Shown piece after piece: positions 1 to 19,193 of a DNA stretch of 64,000 nucleotides (position 1 is its first letter; each line of letters opens with the position of its first letter). The position numbers were made by a program, and so were the translations under genes. This stretch comes from Paramecium sonneborni (lineage: Eukaryota > Ciliophora > Oligohymenophorea > Peniculida > Parameciidae): positions 219,605 through 283,604 of the forward strand of contig CAJJDN010000104.1 in assembly GCA_905182985.1 (NCBI GenBank), written 5' to 3'. The notes beneath the pieces were generated by a model, which saw only the letters and a list, made by a program, of their open reading frames with translations, searched no databases and was not told the origin of the DNA.

Positions 1-428
1 ATAAAATAATAAATTTTTTAATATTTAAAATTTATATTTATATTAATAATAATAATTTGGAAGGATCATACTTTGGCTACTTAATTTTACTATAATTGTA
101 ATGAAGCCTGTAATTCTTAAAATATTGACATTTATTTTTGAAATATTTTAGAGCTTTTTATAAAAACTAATTTATATATATTAAATTATAACAAGTTTAA
201 AAATTTATTTTATACCATTTAAGAAATTATAATCTTATTTTGGATTCATCGTCCATAGCTCATTTACTTTATTAAGAAATAATATAAATCAATTATTTAA
301 AATTCGCACTTATTAATTTTCCGATTAATATGTAATTATTTGATAAATATTGAAAAATAGAAATATTATTTTAAACCTCTAAAATACTTATAATTCTATC
401 AGAATTAATAATAAAATAATTGAATTAC
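1..428. other. Intergenic, no gene seen
   Basis: This is AT-rich sequence upstream of the PARP-like gene. I see no conserved reading frame, telomeric repeat or recognisable RNA gene in it. It may hold the 3' end or promoter of a neighbour outside the window. Confidence 0.4.
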
Positions 429-1739
429 ATGTCAATACCAAGTCAAATATTTTAAAAGTAGAAATAAAATTAATCAAAAAGTGAGATAATTTGGTAATAT
501 AAAAGTAATGAAGATAATCTATCTTTTATTCATTAAAATATCAAAAGATCAATAATAATAAAACAAAAGCCTATTGATGAATAAATAATTCATCTATAAA
601 CAGAAATCAGAAAATTAGATGAGGAATAGGACGAAATCACAAAAGAGCAAAAATTTTATACAAAGAGTCAATTGAAAATTGAATTAATTTCACTCTTAAA
701 ATAAAGTTAATAAGGGAAATCTATAATAATGCCCGAGATTAATTAAAGAATAGAAAAAGATAACCCAGAGCTAATGTTTTATGTATTAAAAGAATGTTTA
801 GCAAGAGATTAAAATAGAGAACTATTATTGACAGAGTAACAATTTTCATGTGGGTTTGACTCTTTAATCGGAGTTTATGGTGATGATTAAGAATGCTTTA
901 AATTCAGAACATAAGAGGTTTAGTATGATTAATTAATTGAAAATGATATGTTTAGAGATCAATATCTAACATAATTTAGGGAAAATGTTTCTAAAATTTT
1001 GAATATTTGTACATCTGAAGTAGAAATTTTAGACATAAAAAAGGGAAGTAGCATAATACTATTTAAGATTAAGAGTATAAAAGATTTACATAATATCTCC
1101 AAAAGCTTGTAATTTTTAGAAGAAAATTTAAATGGTGATATAGAAATATTTAATTATTTTGTGAAAGTTTAAGAAATGGAAAAGCAAGGATTAGGGCTTT
1201 CTCGTAATGATTTTGATAGTAGATTTAATATGGTTTGGGATCATTTACTCGAATCTGAAAAAAGAGGTCCTCAAGATCACAGATATGATTATTATTTTCC
1301 TAAAGGATGTTATGGATACGGTTTAAATATAATCAAATATGGTGAGGATTAAGAATGGATTAAAATGAATGGTAACAAAAATGAATGGAGAATTATGTTT
1401 CATGGAACAAAAAATTGGTGTGTAAACCAAATTATAAAAACTAATCTGAAGGTAGGAGAAAATAGTTTTTATTAATATCAATAATGTATTGATGAATTTG
1501 GAAAAACTGTGCAAGTAGGGAATGGAATATATTTCTCAGATTAATTTAATGTGTGTTTTGAAGATGGGTATGCAAGTCCAGTATAAGTATAAAATAAAAA
1601 ATTTGCTGCTATATTTATGTCTAGAGTTAATCCAAAAAAAATCCGATAGTCTGAAGACATGAAAAAGAAACGATACTTTTTAATAAATAATTCTGAAGAT
1701 GTTAGACCATACAGATTATTAATTTATGAAGTTAAATGA
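429..1739 (+). CDS. PARP/ADP-ribosyltransferase-like protein, 436 aa
   Basis: This is a single open frame from ATG to TGA in the ciliate code, with no intron. The last ~130 residues resemble a PARP/ART catalytic core: an HGT motif (FHGTKNW) and, further on, GNGIYFSD. These correspond to the His and Tyr that hold NAD in PARP-type folds. A third catalytic Glu could not be assigned. The N-terminal ~300 residues are charged and unrecognised. Such a fold would transfer ADP-ribose from NAD to a protein or nucleic acid; activity is inferred only. Membership of the PARP-like superfamily is likely, the subfamily is open. Confidence 0.65.
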
Positions 1740-2169
1740 AATGTAACTGTGTATCAATGATTAAAAATTGATAAATTTTTTTTATTATTGTTTTTCATTT
1801 TAATAGAATAACCACTTAACATTAATTTAATTTACTTCATTATCACAAAAATTTACATAATTAATTTTTACCTTTTAACAATTTGTAATCATTTAAACTT
1901 TAAATTTTTATTCTTTTTATTGTTATTTTAATTATAACAACAATAATAATACAGTAAAAATGAAATTTTTAGTTTTTAAACAGACATAGAATTTGATGTT
2001 TAAAAAATGGTTGTTAAAATACATCTTATTTATAAATTGAGAACCAAATTTTATATTAAAGATTAAAATTTATTTTTAATAATGGAAAAATTTTATTTAA
2101 TTTTCTAATTGATGAATAAATATTTTGTAAAATTTTATTAAAAGAACATAATTATTATTATATATATTT
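1740..2169. other. Intergenic spacer
   Basis: Strongly AT-rich spacer between two same-strand genes. I see no coding frame, repeat or RNA feature. Confidence 0.5.
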
Positions 2170-2778
2170 ATGAGTAATGAAATTCTTCCAATAATATTTC
2201 TCGAGAAGTAAACTCATAAACAACTTCTTGGTTCAGCAAAAACACTACTATTCTTTAAATAAGATAATGAGTCAATCACTCAATATATTAAAAATAATAA
2301 GAATTTACAGATCAATTAATATTTAAAAACTGAAAACGATTCATATGATAATATGGTCAGTTAATTGCATTAATAAAGACAACTTCGTTTGCCTCCAACG
2401 AAAGTGATCAATTAATTAAGAAGATAAAAAATGAATGTAGACAAAATACCAAAACCTAAGGCTAAAAAAATGCCAAGACCTTCGTATCAAATTAATCTTA
2501 ATACTAAAGATAAAAAATAACTCTAATAATAAATATGTCATTATGTTTAATAAGCAAATAAGTTATAATAATATAAACTATCATAAATTCATTCAAGACG
2601 ATAAGACTTTAAGCCATATTTTAATTTCGAAGAGTTTTCATATATGGACGAGATTTTTCCTCATTCAAATCTAGTTAAAAAAAAATTTGGACTAAATGAA
2701 CAAACTATGTTCAGGAATTCAATGGGTTTAGAAAAAGTCATTTTATAAAGAATTATTTAAGGATAATAAGATGATTGA
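2170..2778 (+). CDS. Hypothetical protein, 202 aa
   Basis: Uninterrupted frame ending at TGA, rich in Gln, Lys and Asn. It starts MSNEILP, has a basic Pro/Lys stretch near residue 90 (KIPKPKAKKMPRPS) and an acidic-aromatic segment near residue 155. No domain is recognised. Codon use (TAA for Gln, balanced use of other codons) is like that of neighbouring genes, which supports real coding. Confidence 0.6.
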
Positions 2779-3194
2779 TTTAATAACTATTCCATTTCTT
2801 GTAATTTCCAAATAAAAAAATATATATTAGTATTGAAAATTATGCCTCTCTTATTTTCTATAATATACTAGATAAAAAAATTAGAAAAAGAAATTTCATT
2901 CACAGAATCAATTAATATAACACTTAAAAGTACTTATAATTCTTAGAGATTTGTTATTATAGTTTTTTTACGGAACTTCTTTTTTAGATTTGGTTGATTT
3001 TAATACCCTTCATGTATTTGATTTAGAGTTTTTGCTTAAAATTTAAATTAACAATATTCAGTTTTTAGGAAAGTTATCTTTAAAATTTTTTAAGTTTATT
3101 TCTGTGGTAGGACTTATAATATTTATGATAGTAAATTGATAGTGAAATATAATCGATGATGTAGATTGATAATTTAAGTTCAATAAAATTTAAT
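2779..3194. other. Spacer between convergent genes
   Basis: AT-rich spacer of 416 bp between two convergent genes. No coding frame was recognised on either strand. Confidence 0.4.
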
Positions 3195-4674
3195 TCATTT
3201 ATAATACTTATTTATTATATCTAAACAATCCAATTTGGAAATTTACTTAAACAAAAATTCTTTTGAAACATTTTTTTTAATTTTAGATAAATCATTCTAA
3301 AGTTCATAGAATAGATTTCTTTATTAAAAACTACTTTTGCTTGCTTCTCTAAGAATTTATTTTTTTTCTCTTATTTAAGATTAGAGAATGCTGCTTGATC
3401 TTTATTTTTCGAATACTTTATTGACTCTTTCTTATTATTAAAGATTAATCTTTTCTAAATTGACTAAACTTCGAGACTTAGTTTTCTTATTTAACTGAGG
3501 AGATATTTGTTTACTCTTTTTTTCAGTATTAGATTCCTCAATTTTTGTATGATTATTTTATTTTTCTATATTAATATTTTATTTGAAATTTTTTCTTTTT
3601 TTTAATTTAGATTATCTTTAAGAATCTTTTGAATTACTAATAAATCTTATTTATTTTTAGATATATTTTTCTAAAACTTTTTGGGTTTCTTCAATTTTGT
3701 GATGAGAATGAATTATTTAAGGAATAGTTGTCTTATTATTATCATAATAATTAAGTCTATTTACTTAAGATTTATTTAATTTAGATTATATCTTTGTATA
3801 TAAATCACTACATTATTAAATTTCTTGTTATTTGATTAATTTAATTTTATCATTGACTTATTTTTATTTGAGTAATTCTTTGAGCTCTTTTTCTTTTTAT
3901 TTAATTTTATTTAGAACCCCTCTTTCTGAATCATCTTATCTAAAAATAAAAGAATTTTTACTCAAATTAATCTTTTTAAAGAATTTCTTTCTATCTTTGA
4001 AATGCTTTTTGTTCTTCTAATTAAATTATTTATTAATGTTTTTTTGCAATTTATTAAGTTTTAAGATTAAAAGAATGTGCTCTATCACTTATAGATTTAA
4101 GATTTAGTTTTTTAAGTTTTTTGATTCTTAAATTTTCTAATTCTTATATCTTATTTTCATTTAATATTTTTAATTCTTCTTCAATTTATTCCCTTATTTA
4201 ATTCTTAATAATTAATTGAGTTTTATCTTTTTTAATTTACTATAATTCAATTCTTTTATCTAATAATGATATTGGATTTTCTATATTATAATTAATAAAA
4301 CTCTCAGTTTATGAATAATATCTAGTATTCATTAATTAATCATTTTTTAATATTTCAATTTCTTCTTTTTTGATTTTATTTCTTTCTTTAACTAGTAATT
4401 TTCTTCTATGTGCAATTTGATGTAAATGAAGATAATATCTTTATTCAGCTAAATCATTATCTTCTCCAGAGAGTAGAAAATTAGAGAATTTCTTTTAAAT
4501 TAGATCTTACTCTTTAAAGTTGAGATTTTACATTGCAATTTAGATTTTAGGAGTATTAAAATTGAAATCAACCTATAATAAAAATTAAATGTCAAAAGTG
4601 AGTTTAAGTTCAAACTATTCAACTTTTGATTGACTCAAAGTTAATGGATCATCATCATATAAAGATAGCAACAT
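3195..4674 (-). CDS. Coiled-coil protein, 485 aa, one intron
   Basis: The reverse-strand frame starts at 4674. Removing a 22-nt intron at 3940-3961 (GTAAAA...TTTTAG) joins two frames of 713 and 745 nt into one reading of 486 codons including TGA. Without it a TGA appears at once. The product begins MLLSLYDDDPLTLSQ and becomes a long Glu/Lys/Gln/Leu-rich region, probably coiled coil, from about residue 90 to the end. No family is recognised. Such proteins are common in ciliate cytoskeletal structures, but that is only a guess here. Confidence 0.75.
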
Positions 4675-4843
4675 TTTATTTATAAATAAAATAATTATAG
4701 TAGCATTAAGAAAATGAAGATGTTTTAATATTTGAAAATATCAACTTTAATGAGTTAGATATTGAGCTTAATGAAAAGTTTTTAGTTATTGAATAATAGT
4801 TATAGATTTATAAATTTTTGAAAGTCCATTAATATTATAAATA

Positions 4844-5074
4844 ATGGGAAGTTGCGTAGGATAAAATAATATTTAAAGGGAATAATCAAATTAAGTAAAT
4901 TAGTAGATTCCTGAGAATATTCTTTCTTCAGAAAAGCATGAAAGAATTGTTTAAATTGTTAACACTCATCGATAATGCAAAGTATAGAGAAAACTTATAA
5001 AACTAAACAGAGAAGTAGAAAATGGATTTGAATAATAATTTATACCTAAAAAAATAAATAAAAAATAATAATGA
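4844..5074 (+). CDS. Small N-myristoylation candidate, 76 aa
   Basis: Short frame beginning MGSCVGQ. Gly2 with small residues behind it is the pattern recognised by N-myristoyltransferase, and Cys4 could be palmitoylated, so membrane anchoring is likely if the gene is real. The rest is polar, with RKLIKLNREVENGFEQ near the centre. Its TGA overlaps the ATG of the otubain gene (ATGA at 5071-5074), which is unusually tight. If the otubain starts at its next in-frame ATG (5131), the overlap disappears. No intron is needed. The frame could also be chance. Confidence 0.45.
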
Positions 5075-5941
5075 GTTAATAATCTTCTAATCAATATGCA
5101 TATAATCAAGAATTATATGAGTAACATATAATGTAATTGGATAATATAAAAAATGAAATAGAAGCATAGGATCCATTTATTATTACTTAGCCAATAGAAT
5201 TGCAAATACTAGAATCAGAATATTTAGAAAATTAAGGCTTTCTATAAAAGATTCAAGTAAATTATTAAGATGAATTTCTAGAAAATCCGTTAATCTTATC
5301 CATTTTTTAGAAGAGTTAGAAGGGATGGGAGTTGCTTCTATAGAGCAGTTCTTTTTAGAATTTTCGAATAAATTATTCAATTTAAAGATTAATAACTATT
5401 AAATAAGTTCAGCAATATTATTACTAATTCAAAGACAGATTTAAAAGCTGTAGGATATGAATCAATTGTTATTGATGATTTTTATGATGTATGCTTATTA
5501 ACTATATGTAGGAAATTATGAAATAAATTAAATTATGTCCTAATAACATTACTATTTAAGGAATCGTCGATGCTTTCTGTAATAAAGTCACATCTGATTA
5601 TCTTATTATGTACATGAGAATGTTGACATCTGGATATATCAAAGCAAATGCATTTTTATTTGAAGGATATATAGAAACTGGAACAGTTGAATTATTTTGT
5701 TAATAAGAAGTTGATCCTATTGATAGAGAAGCAGATCAAGTAATAATTAAACTATTTTTAGATGTAAATTATAGCATTATAGAATTATTTATAAATTCCT
5801 ATTAGAATTTTCTATTTAGATGGCAATGTGGCTACATATGATGCTACTATTTTCTAAATCCCAGAAGATGCAGATTAAAATTCTGTTTTCATTAATTTAT
5901 TATACAGACCAGGACATTATGACATCCTTTATTCAAAATGA
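5071..5941 (+). CDS. OTUB1: Otubain-type deubiquitinase, 266 aa, three introns
   Basis: Peptidase C65 (OTUB1/OTUB2) cysteine protease that removes ubiquitin from substrates. Introns at 5257-5281 (25 nt), 5489-5511 (23) and 5740-5761 (22), all GTA...TAG, restore a continuous frame of 267 codons. Seen: RRDGSCFYRA around residues 79-88 with the catalytic Asp-Gly-x-Cys; MRMLTSGYIKAN; ELFCQQEVDPI; and the C-terminal LLYRPGHYDILY with the catalytic His. Length matches human OTUB1 (271 aa). All catalytic motifs are present, so it is probably active. The start at 5071 is the longest; an ATG at 5131 is an alternative. Confidence 0.93.
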
Positions 5942-6135
5942 GGAATTTAAGTATCAAATATCATAAGTTTAAAATTATCTTATCGTTATCTTTAAAAAAT
6001 AATTATTTTTTAATTAGATCTTAATTAATAATCTAGATTGTTTTAATATCTTCTAAAGTAATTATTTACATATATTCATTAAACAAGAATCTCTATGATT
6101 TTATACCTATTTTATGATTAAATATAATAATTTAA

Positions 6136-13591
<7,456 letters not shown>

Positions 13592-13709
13592 TTATGTTGA
13601 TTATATTGTTTTTTTTAATATGAAAATTTACATATTATTTTAATATTTATTTAAATAAATGTACATTTACAACTATTTTCTGAATATAATTAAAAGATTA
13701 AAAATTAAG

Positions 13710-15371
13710 ATGTAAGAAAAAAAATCATAAACTCATAGACAAACTTTGAAAGCTTAAGAAAAAAATTAAAAATCAATCATTTTATGGAGTAATTAGGATA
13801 TATAAAATAATTTGAAGTATCTTCCTACCCTTTATAATGTAGAAATTTAAAAAACTTACCCAAAATTTCAGTCAAAATAAAAATCAATTAATGCAAAAAT
13901 AAATGTACAAACAGAAACTTAAAAAAAATAATATTAACTAAGCGAATTAATTAAATTGCATTCTCAAATATACTCTATAAATAATGATGATGAAAATTTC
14001 TACAAAACTTATTAACCTTTTTTTGAGTATTTTTAGTTACTAAATAATTAAATTGATACTTTGATAGACATAAATATTGAGTATAATTAATTAAAAGTAT
14101 AGAATGGATAATTAAGTTTTCCTTAGATTGAAATAGAATTCAAGAATATCTCAAAAATAACATTGTTATCTCAAAAAATGAAGGATTACATTAACTCATA
14201 AAAATAGGTTTTAGAAAATCTTAATTAAGATATAAATTATCTTTAATAGTAAAAAAATGAAATAAACTAAGCATTAAATCCTTTAAATGAAGAAATTTTG
14301 ATACTTGAAAAATAGTTATACAATATTTAAAATTAAAACGGTTTTTTAATGTAATAATCAAATAAGAAATTTTTTTAATTAAGCATTCTTTAAGAATAAT
14401 TTAATTGTTTTAAAAGAAGTTCAAAATAGTTATGTATCCTTGTCTAAAAACCGAAAGTTTATGATCAAAATTATGAACCTTATTATATTATCAGAAACTA
14501 AAAATTCATAGAAATAAATTTAAAATCTGATAAGTAGATTGTTATGCCTGAGAATAAGAAATCATAAGGTTTTGTATAAAAAAATGGTAATAGATTTGAT
14601 GAAATTATTCATCGTAAATAATTTGTAAATGAAGATTTAGTTTAAGAATTATTGAGACATACATATTTATTTTTTATTTAAGTCTTATGTAAATCTATAA
14701 ATAGTTTATATAAATCCTATCCTTTTAATAGTAATGAAATTTCAGCTATATTTTAAACTCAAAGGATGTCTGATGATTATTATATGAAAATAAATTAAAT
14801 ATTGAATTAAGAGAAGAAATGTGTAGAAGATTAAGATGTAAAAATTTAATTAATCTTATAGTCTATAGTAATGTTTATAGTTCGTAAATCAAGTGATTTT
14901 TTTTTGTAATTTGTTGTAAAAGTGATTAAGTGCATACAATCTTTTGAAAATCAATTTTGTGGTTTGTAAGATTTAAATTTATATTACAATATTTTAAATA
15001 TTAAAGAAGATTCAATTAAATTAATTTTGTAAAGTCATTTAAAGGATTATGAAAATAAATTAAATGAAATAAAAGTTAATATATATTTTATATTTTAGTT
15101 AAATGCATCAGATTCTGAAATAATTTAAATAAAATTGGAATTAAAATTGAAACATAAAATATCAAGAAATATTCATTTTTTATATATAATTCAAGAGAAA
15201 ATAGAAAACTAAGAAGATTTTTGTAAATAATTTAAAGATTGTTACAATAAGAAGAAGGGTATTAAAGATTAAATTGGTTCTGTTTTAGAATCTATAATAA
15301 AAGTAGATATATTGATAAATAATTAAAGAATACCGATAAATTCTTAATAATTACTGAGATGCCAGAGATGA
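13710..15371 (+). CDS. Hypothetical protein, 553 aa
   Basis: Single open frame of 554 codons including TGA, no intron needed. The first ~200 residues are Lys/Asn/Gln-rich, followed by a more hydrophobic helical region (for instance ELLRHTYLFFIQVLCKSI near residue 315 and LILQSIVMFIVRKSSDFFLQ near 385). No family is recognised. It sits 118 bp downstream of the VPS13-like gene on the same strand. Confidence 0.65.
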
Positions 15372-15594
15372 TTAAGATGACATGTAATTAATAAAAAAAA
15401 TTGAATTAATTGAAAAGTTTAGTTGATTTTTCTTAAACAATGGCTTCAAAGAGATATTGATTAATGATGTTTTTGAGATTATAAATTATTTTTGAATATA
15501 GTATTGAAATAAAAGTATTGATTAGATTAGAAATATGCATTCAAATATAATTTTTAATGATTTAAATGTAAAATAAAGTTTATAATATAAATAT

Positions 15595-16883
15595 ATGTAA
15601 GAAATTATAATTATAGGAATAGGATAATGTGGAATAAATTTAGGATTAGAATTCATAAAATAATTAAATTATGATCATTGTTTAAATAATGTTTAAGAAA
15701 TAAGTGATTATAATAGATACAAAAAGAAAATCAATGTTTTTTATAATGAAAATTCTAAATAGCAATATATTCCTAGATGTTTGTTTCTAGATTTAGAACC
15801 AAGTAATACCATTTTATATGGTTAGGTTCTATAGATAAATTATATTAACAGAAAGATGTAATTATTGATCCAAATTGTTGTTTTTCAATGAATTGTGGAA
15901 GTAGCAATAATTTTGCAATTGGAAAATATACTGATGGAGCTGAATTAATGGATAAATGTAAACATGTCTTAAATAAATATTTTGAAAGATCAGACAATCT
16001 ATAAGGAATTATGATGTTTTTTTCAACAGGAGGTGGAAGTGGTTCAGGTATTGCAAGTAATTTAATATATTACTTTCGGGAAAAAGACTTAACTAAAATA
16101 GTACATTGTAATCCTGTATTTCCTTAAGGAATTTCACATAATAGTTTAGAAATATATAATACAATATTGATTATGCATTCCATGATTGAAACTGTAGATA
16201 TAGTTACACTTTATGATAATGTTGCATTATAAAATATGTGTAATAGAAATTTCTTACCTTCAAATTATGAGAATTATAATAAAATCATTGCAGAAAGTTT
16301 AATTTAAACAACTGCTTCATATCGATTTCCAGGATTTATAAATGGAGGAATGAAAAAACTTTCATTAAATCTAATACCATTTCCAAGACTACATTTTTTA
16401 TAATCTAAGTACATGATTGTTAATTAAATGGATTGGAATATGAATGATATTCTAAAAGATCAATATAAATTATGTTCTTCTGAAGACAATTTATCAAATG
16501 AATATCTATCTTATCAAATATAAATGAGAGGTAATTGTTTTGGAATGCCTGAATCTCCAACATTATTGATTAAAAAAGAGAATCTTTATTAATTTATCGG
16601 TATTGATAATCATTAGAGAGTACATACTAATGTTTAACATAGAGATCATGAAAATATTGTTGGGTTTTTAGGAAATTCAATTGGATTTCATAAATATATT
16701 AAAAAATATTTAGATGATTTCTCCCATATGTTTAGAAGAAAAGCGTTTGTTTATATTTATGAATATACTGGAATGGATGAAATGGAATTTATTGAAGCTG
16801 AAAGTAATTTATAAGACTTATCATCTGAATATCGTTAATATAGTCAAAGTTATGATGATTATGATGAAGAAGCTGAATTCTGA
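15595..16883 (+). CDS. Divergent tubulin-superfamily protein, 420 aa
   Basis: One intron at 15826-15851 (26 nt, GTTC...CAG) links the N-terminal exon to the rest. Tubulin signatures seen: GIGQCGINLG at the N-terminus (nucleotide loop), [28 protein letters not shown], and GGGSGSG, the variant of the GGGTGSG loop that contacts GTP phosphate. The tail is acidic and Tyr-rich ([13 protein letters not shown]). Length fits tubulins (about 420-450). The many changes from alpha, beta and gamma consensus point to one of the rare ciliate tubulins (eta/theta/iota/kappa class), probably with a basal-body role; which one is unresolved. Confidence 0.85.
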
Positions 16884-17663
16884 TTTATCTTTTCCAATAC
16901 ATTCAATATTTAATTTCAATAATTATTTTATATCATCAATTTACATACTCTAAATTAAATACTCTAAGACTTTCTTTTTAATTTTATTAAAAATATATTT
17001 TCTAATTAATGAGATTTGTCACACATCTATTTTCATAACTTTTAGATAAAATATAATTATTTTACAATTTATTGAATAATAATTTAATGCTATTAAATAT
17101 TAAATAACTTTTAGGATCTTTTTTCAACTTTATATGTATCAATCAACACCACATCTTTTAGATAAGAAAAAAACTTTTATGTAAGTAAAATTAAATGTTT
17201 AATCCAAAAATGGCAAGATTAATAAACTTCTATAATTCTATTGTACAAAACTAAAGTAAATATAGTAGATAAAATAAGAATTTTTCATTTAAATTAACTT
17301 TAATGAATATGTAGGATTGACAAAATTTAGAATAAACATAAAAAAATATAAAGTGGATCATTGTTGTTATATTTTTATTCAGAAAAGTATTCAATAAAAA
17401 GGAGCAACATTTGATTTATATTGAAGAATTAGGACAAAAATTAAAAATAAATGATTTGTTTTTTAAAGTATATAAAAGATCAAAGTGAATAAGGAAGAAT
17501 GAAGAAAAATGATGAGAAAAAGAAGAAAAGTAAAGGAAAATGCTAATAAATTAAAATAGAATTTGAAAATATCGGGATGGAGTTAATGAATTCTAGAATA
17601 TTCTTGCAATTTCGACAATATATGAATTGGAAATATAATTATTAATAATAATTGAATATTAAA
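16884..17663. other. Unresolved region with coding-like segments
   Basis: A plus-strand frame from an ATG at about 17131 (MYQSTPHLLDKKKTF...) and a second open segment ending near 17487 (EQHLIYIEELGQKLKIND...KVYKRSK, then TGA) look coding. I could not connect them with convincing GT...AG introns. This may be a small gene with unusual splicing, or a decaying one. The remainder is AT-rich spacer. Confidence 0.35.
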
Positions 17664-18215
17664 ATGTATACATAAACAGTAGTCACACCATTTGCTCTAA
17701 TGATTCCAGGATAATTGGCTATAACTTAATTCAGTCAAATAAATAATAGTTTTGTAGTTGATGTTAATAATCCTGCAATAATAACTTCTATAGCATTTTT
17801 CTTGATGTAACCCTTAGAAGAAGGAGTAGCTGCTTGTTTATATTATTCTTATCCTCCTTATAATTAATTAGAATTGTTAGGAGCAATAGGTAATGCAAGA
17901 CCTTCTGATATATTTTCTACTAGTTTTAGCCTTAATCCTAATACTAATAAATAAGCATAAATAAAGATAATTGTGTAACTTTAATAGATTGATTAAAATT
18001 TACAGTAGATGATTCTAATGTTACCAGAGAAATAGGGATATTATTTTATGACAATAGCTTAACACTTAGATCGATTTTTGTAAGATTATCCTAAATAAAT
18101 ATATTACAATGAGAAAAATGAATAAATGTTAGTTGTACCAACTATTTCATTAGATAAATGGCTACAAAGATTCACTGAGAAATATAACATAGATCCTAAC
18201 TTTTTGTTTTGTTGA
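17664..18215 (+). CDS. HIKESHI: Hikeshi/OPI10 family nuclear import carrier, 183 aa
   Basis: Hikeshi-type proteins carry Hsp70 into the nucleus during heat stress. The frame is intronless. Seen: an N-terminal FALMIPGQLAITQFSQ like the family's 'FGVLVPGRPVQTDF'; the FLMQPLEEGVAACLYYSYP segment; LLGAIGNARPSDIFSTSF, equivalent to 'LLGHISNEKPSAIFKIS'; and a C-terminal LDKWLQRFTEKYNIDPNF like 'LQQWYTNFERRLAQNPNF'. Length is close to the usual ~197 residues. Confidence 0.9.
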
Positions 18216-18319
18216 TTAATGTATTAAATATATATATATATGCTTTTAATTAATAAATATATATTGAATCTCTTAGATTGATGAATGTTTAAAAAACATT
18301 AAATAAATATTTATTAAAA

Positions 18320-19153
18320 ATGTTGTAAGATTAGATATCTTTGGCTGAGTTTGTGCTTTAAGAGGCAAGAGAGAAATGCTTTGAAATAGAAGTGAAGGCT
18401 TTTAAGTAATTTGAGAAAGAGAAAAAGTAAATAGTGGAGAGAGAGAAATCTAACATTTAAGAAGAATTCAATACAAAATTTAAGAAAAAGGCTCAGCAAG
18501 AGAGAATCAAACATAGTGCTTTAGTGAATGGAGCTAGAATGAGATTGATGAATGCTAGAAATTAAGCTATGACTAAGATTTTCTCTGATGTACATATATA
18601 TTTAAATGATAATTTAGTCACAATATCAAATTTATAAAATGATCAGATAAGATGAAAGATTTTATGAGGAATTGCTAAAAAATTTAATGGTTCAAGGATT
18701 AATAAAATTATTTGAACATGATGTTGTAGTAAGGTAATTGTATTGTATAATTATAAAGATGTTTACATCGTGATATTAGACATGTAAGAAATGTTATTGA
18801 TGATGCTATTTCTGAATTCTAAGACATTCTAAGAAAAGAATTAAATGGATTAGAATTTGAAGTCTCAATTGAAGTAGATGAAGAAAAATGTTTGGATGAA
18901 AGAGCATTAATTGATAATTCAATTAAAAGTGTTTAAGATTATTCTATATAAGAATCAGCTTCAGAAGTATTAAAAATATACTAATATTCTTAAGGTTATA
19001 TCTAAAACAGAAAATGATAAAAAGTGTTTTGGTGGAATTTTAATGACAAATAAAGATGGATTAATTGTTTGTAAGAATACCTTAGATGTTCGAACAGATT
19101 AAACATTTTAAGATTCATTGCCTATTATCAGAAGCACATTATTTGGAAAATGA
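18320..19153 (+). CDS. ATP6V1E1: V-type H+-ATPase subunit E, 250 aa, three introns
   Basis: Peripheral stalk subunit of the vacuolar proton pump. Introns at 18590-18617 (28 nt, TAG), 18734-18758 (25, AAG) and 18967-18994 (28, AAG) restore 251 codons. Diagnostic segments: ARMRLMNARNQAMTKIF; YEELLKNLMVQGLIKLFEH; FGGILMTNKDGLIVCKNT; and the C-terminal DVRTDQTFQDSLPIIRSTLF. The N-terminal half is the expected long charged helix. Size is slightly above the usual ~226 aa. Two of the three introns use AAG at the 3' splice site. Confidence 0.95.
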
Positions 19154-19193
19154 TGTCATTATATTCAAATAATCTATATTAATATTATTATTT

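Noticed and set aside
1..120. Telomere or small nuclear RNA gene at the window start
   Set aside because: No GGGGTT/GGGTTT-type repeat is present. A vague Sm-site-like string near 135 is not enough to call an RNA gene.
1323..1514. Reverse-strand 63-residue frame inside the PARP-like gene
   Set aside because: It is a shadow of the conserved forward frame and is Phe/Ile-rich, as expected for the complement of coding DNA here.
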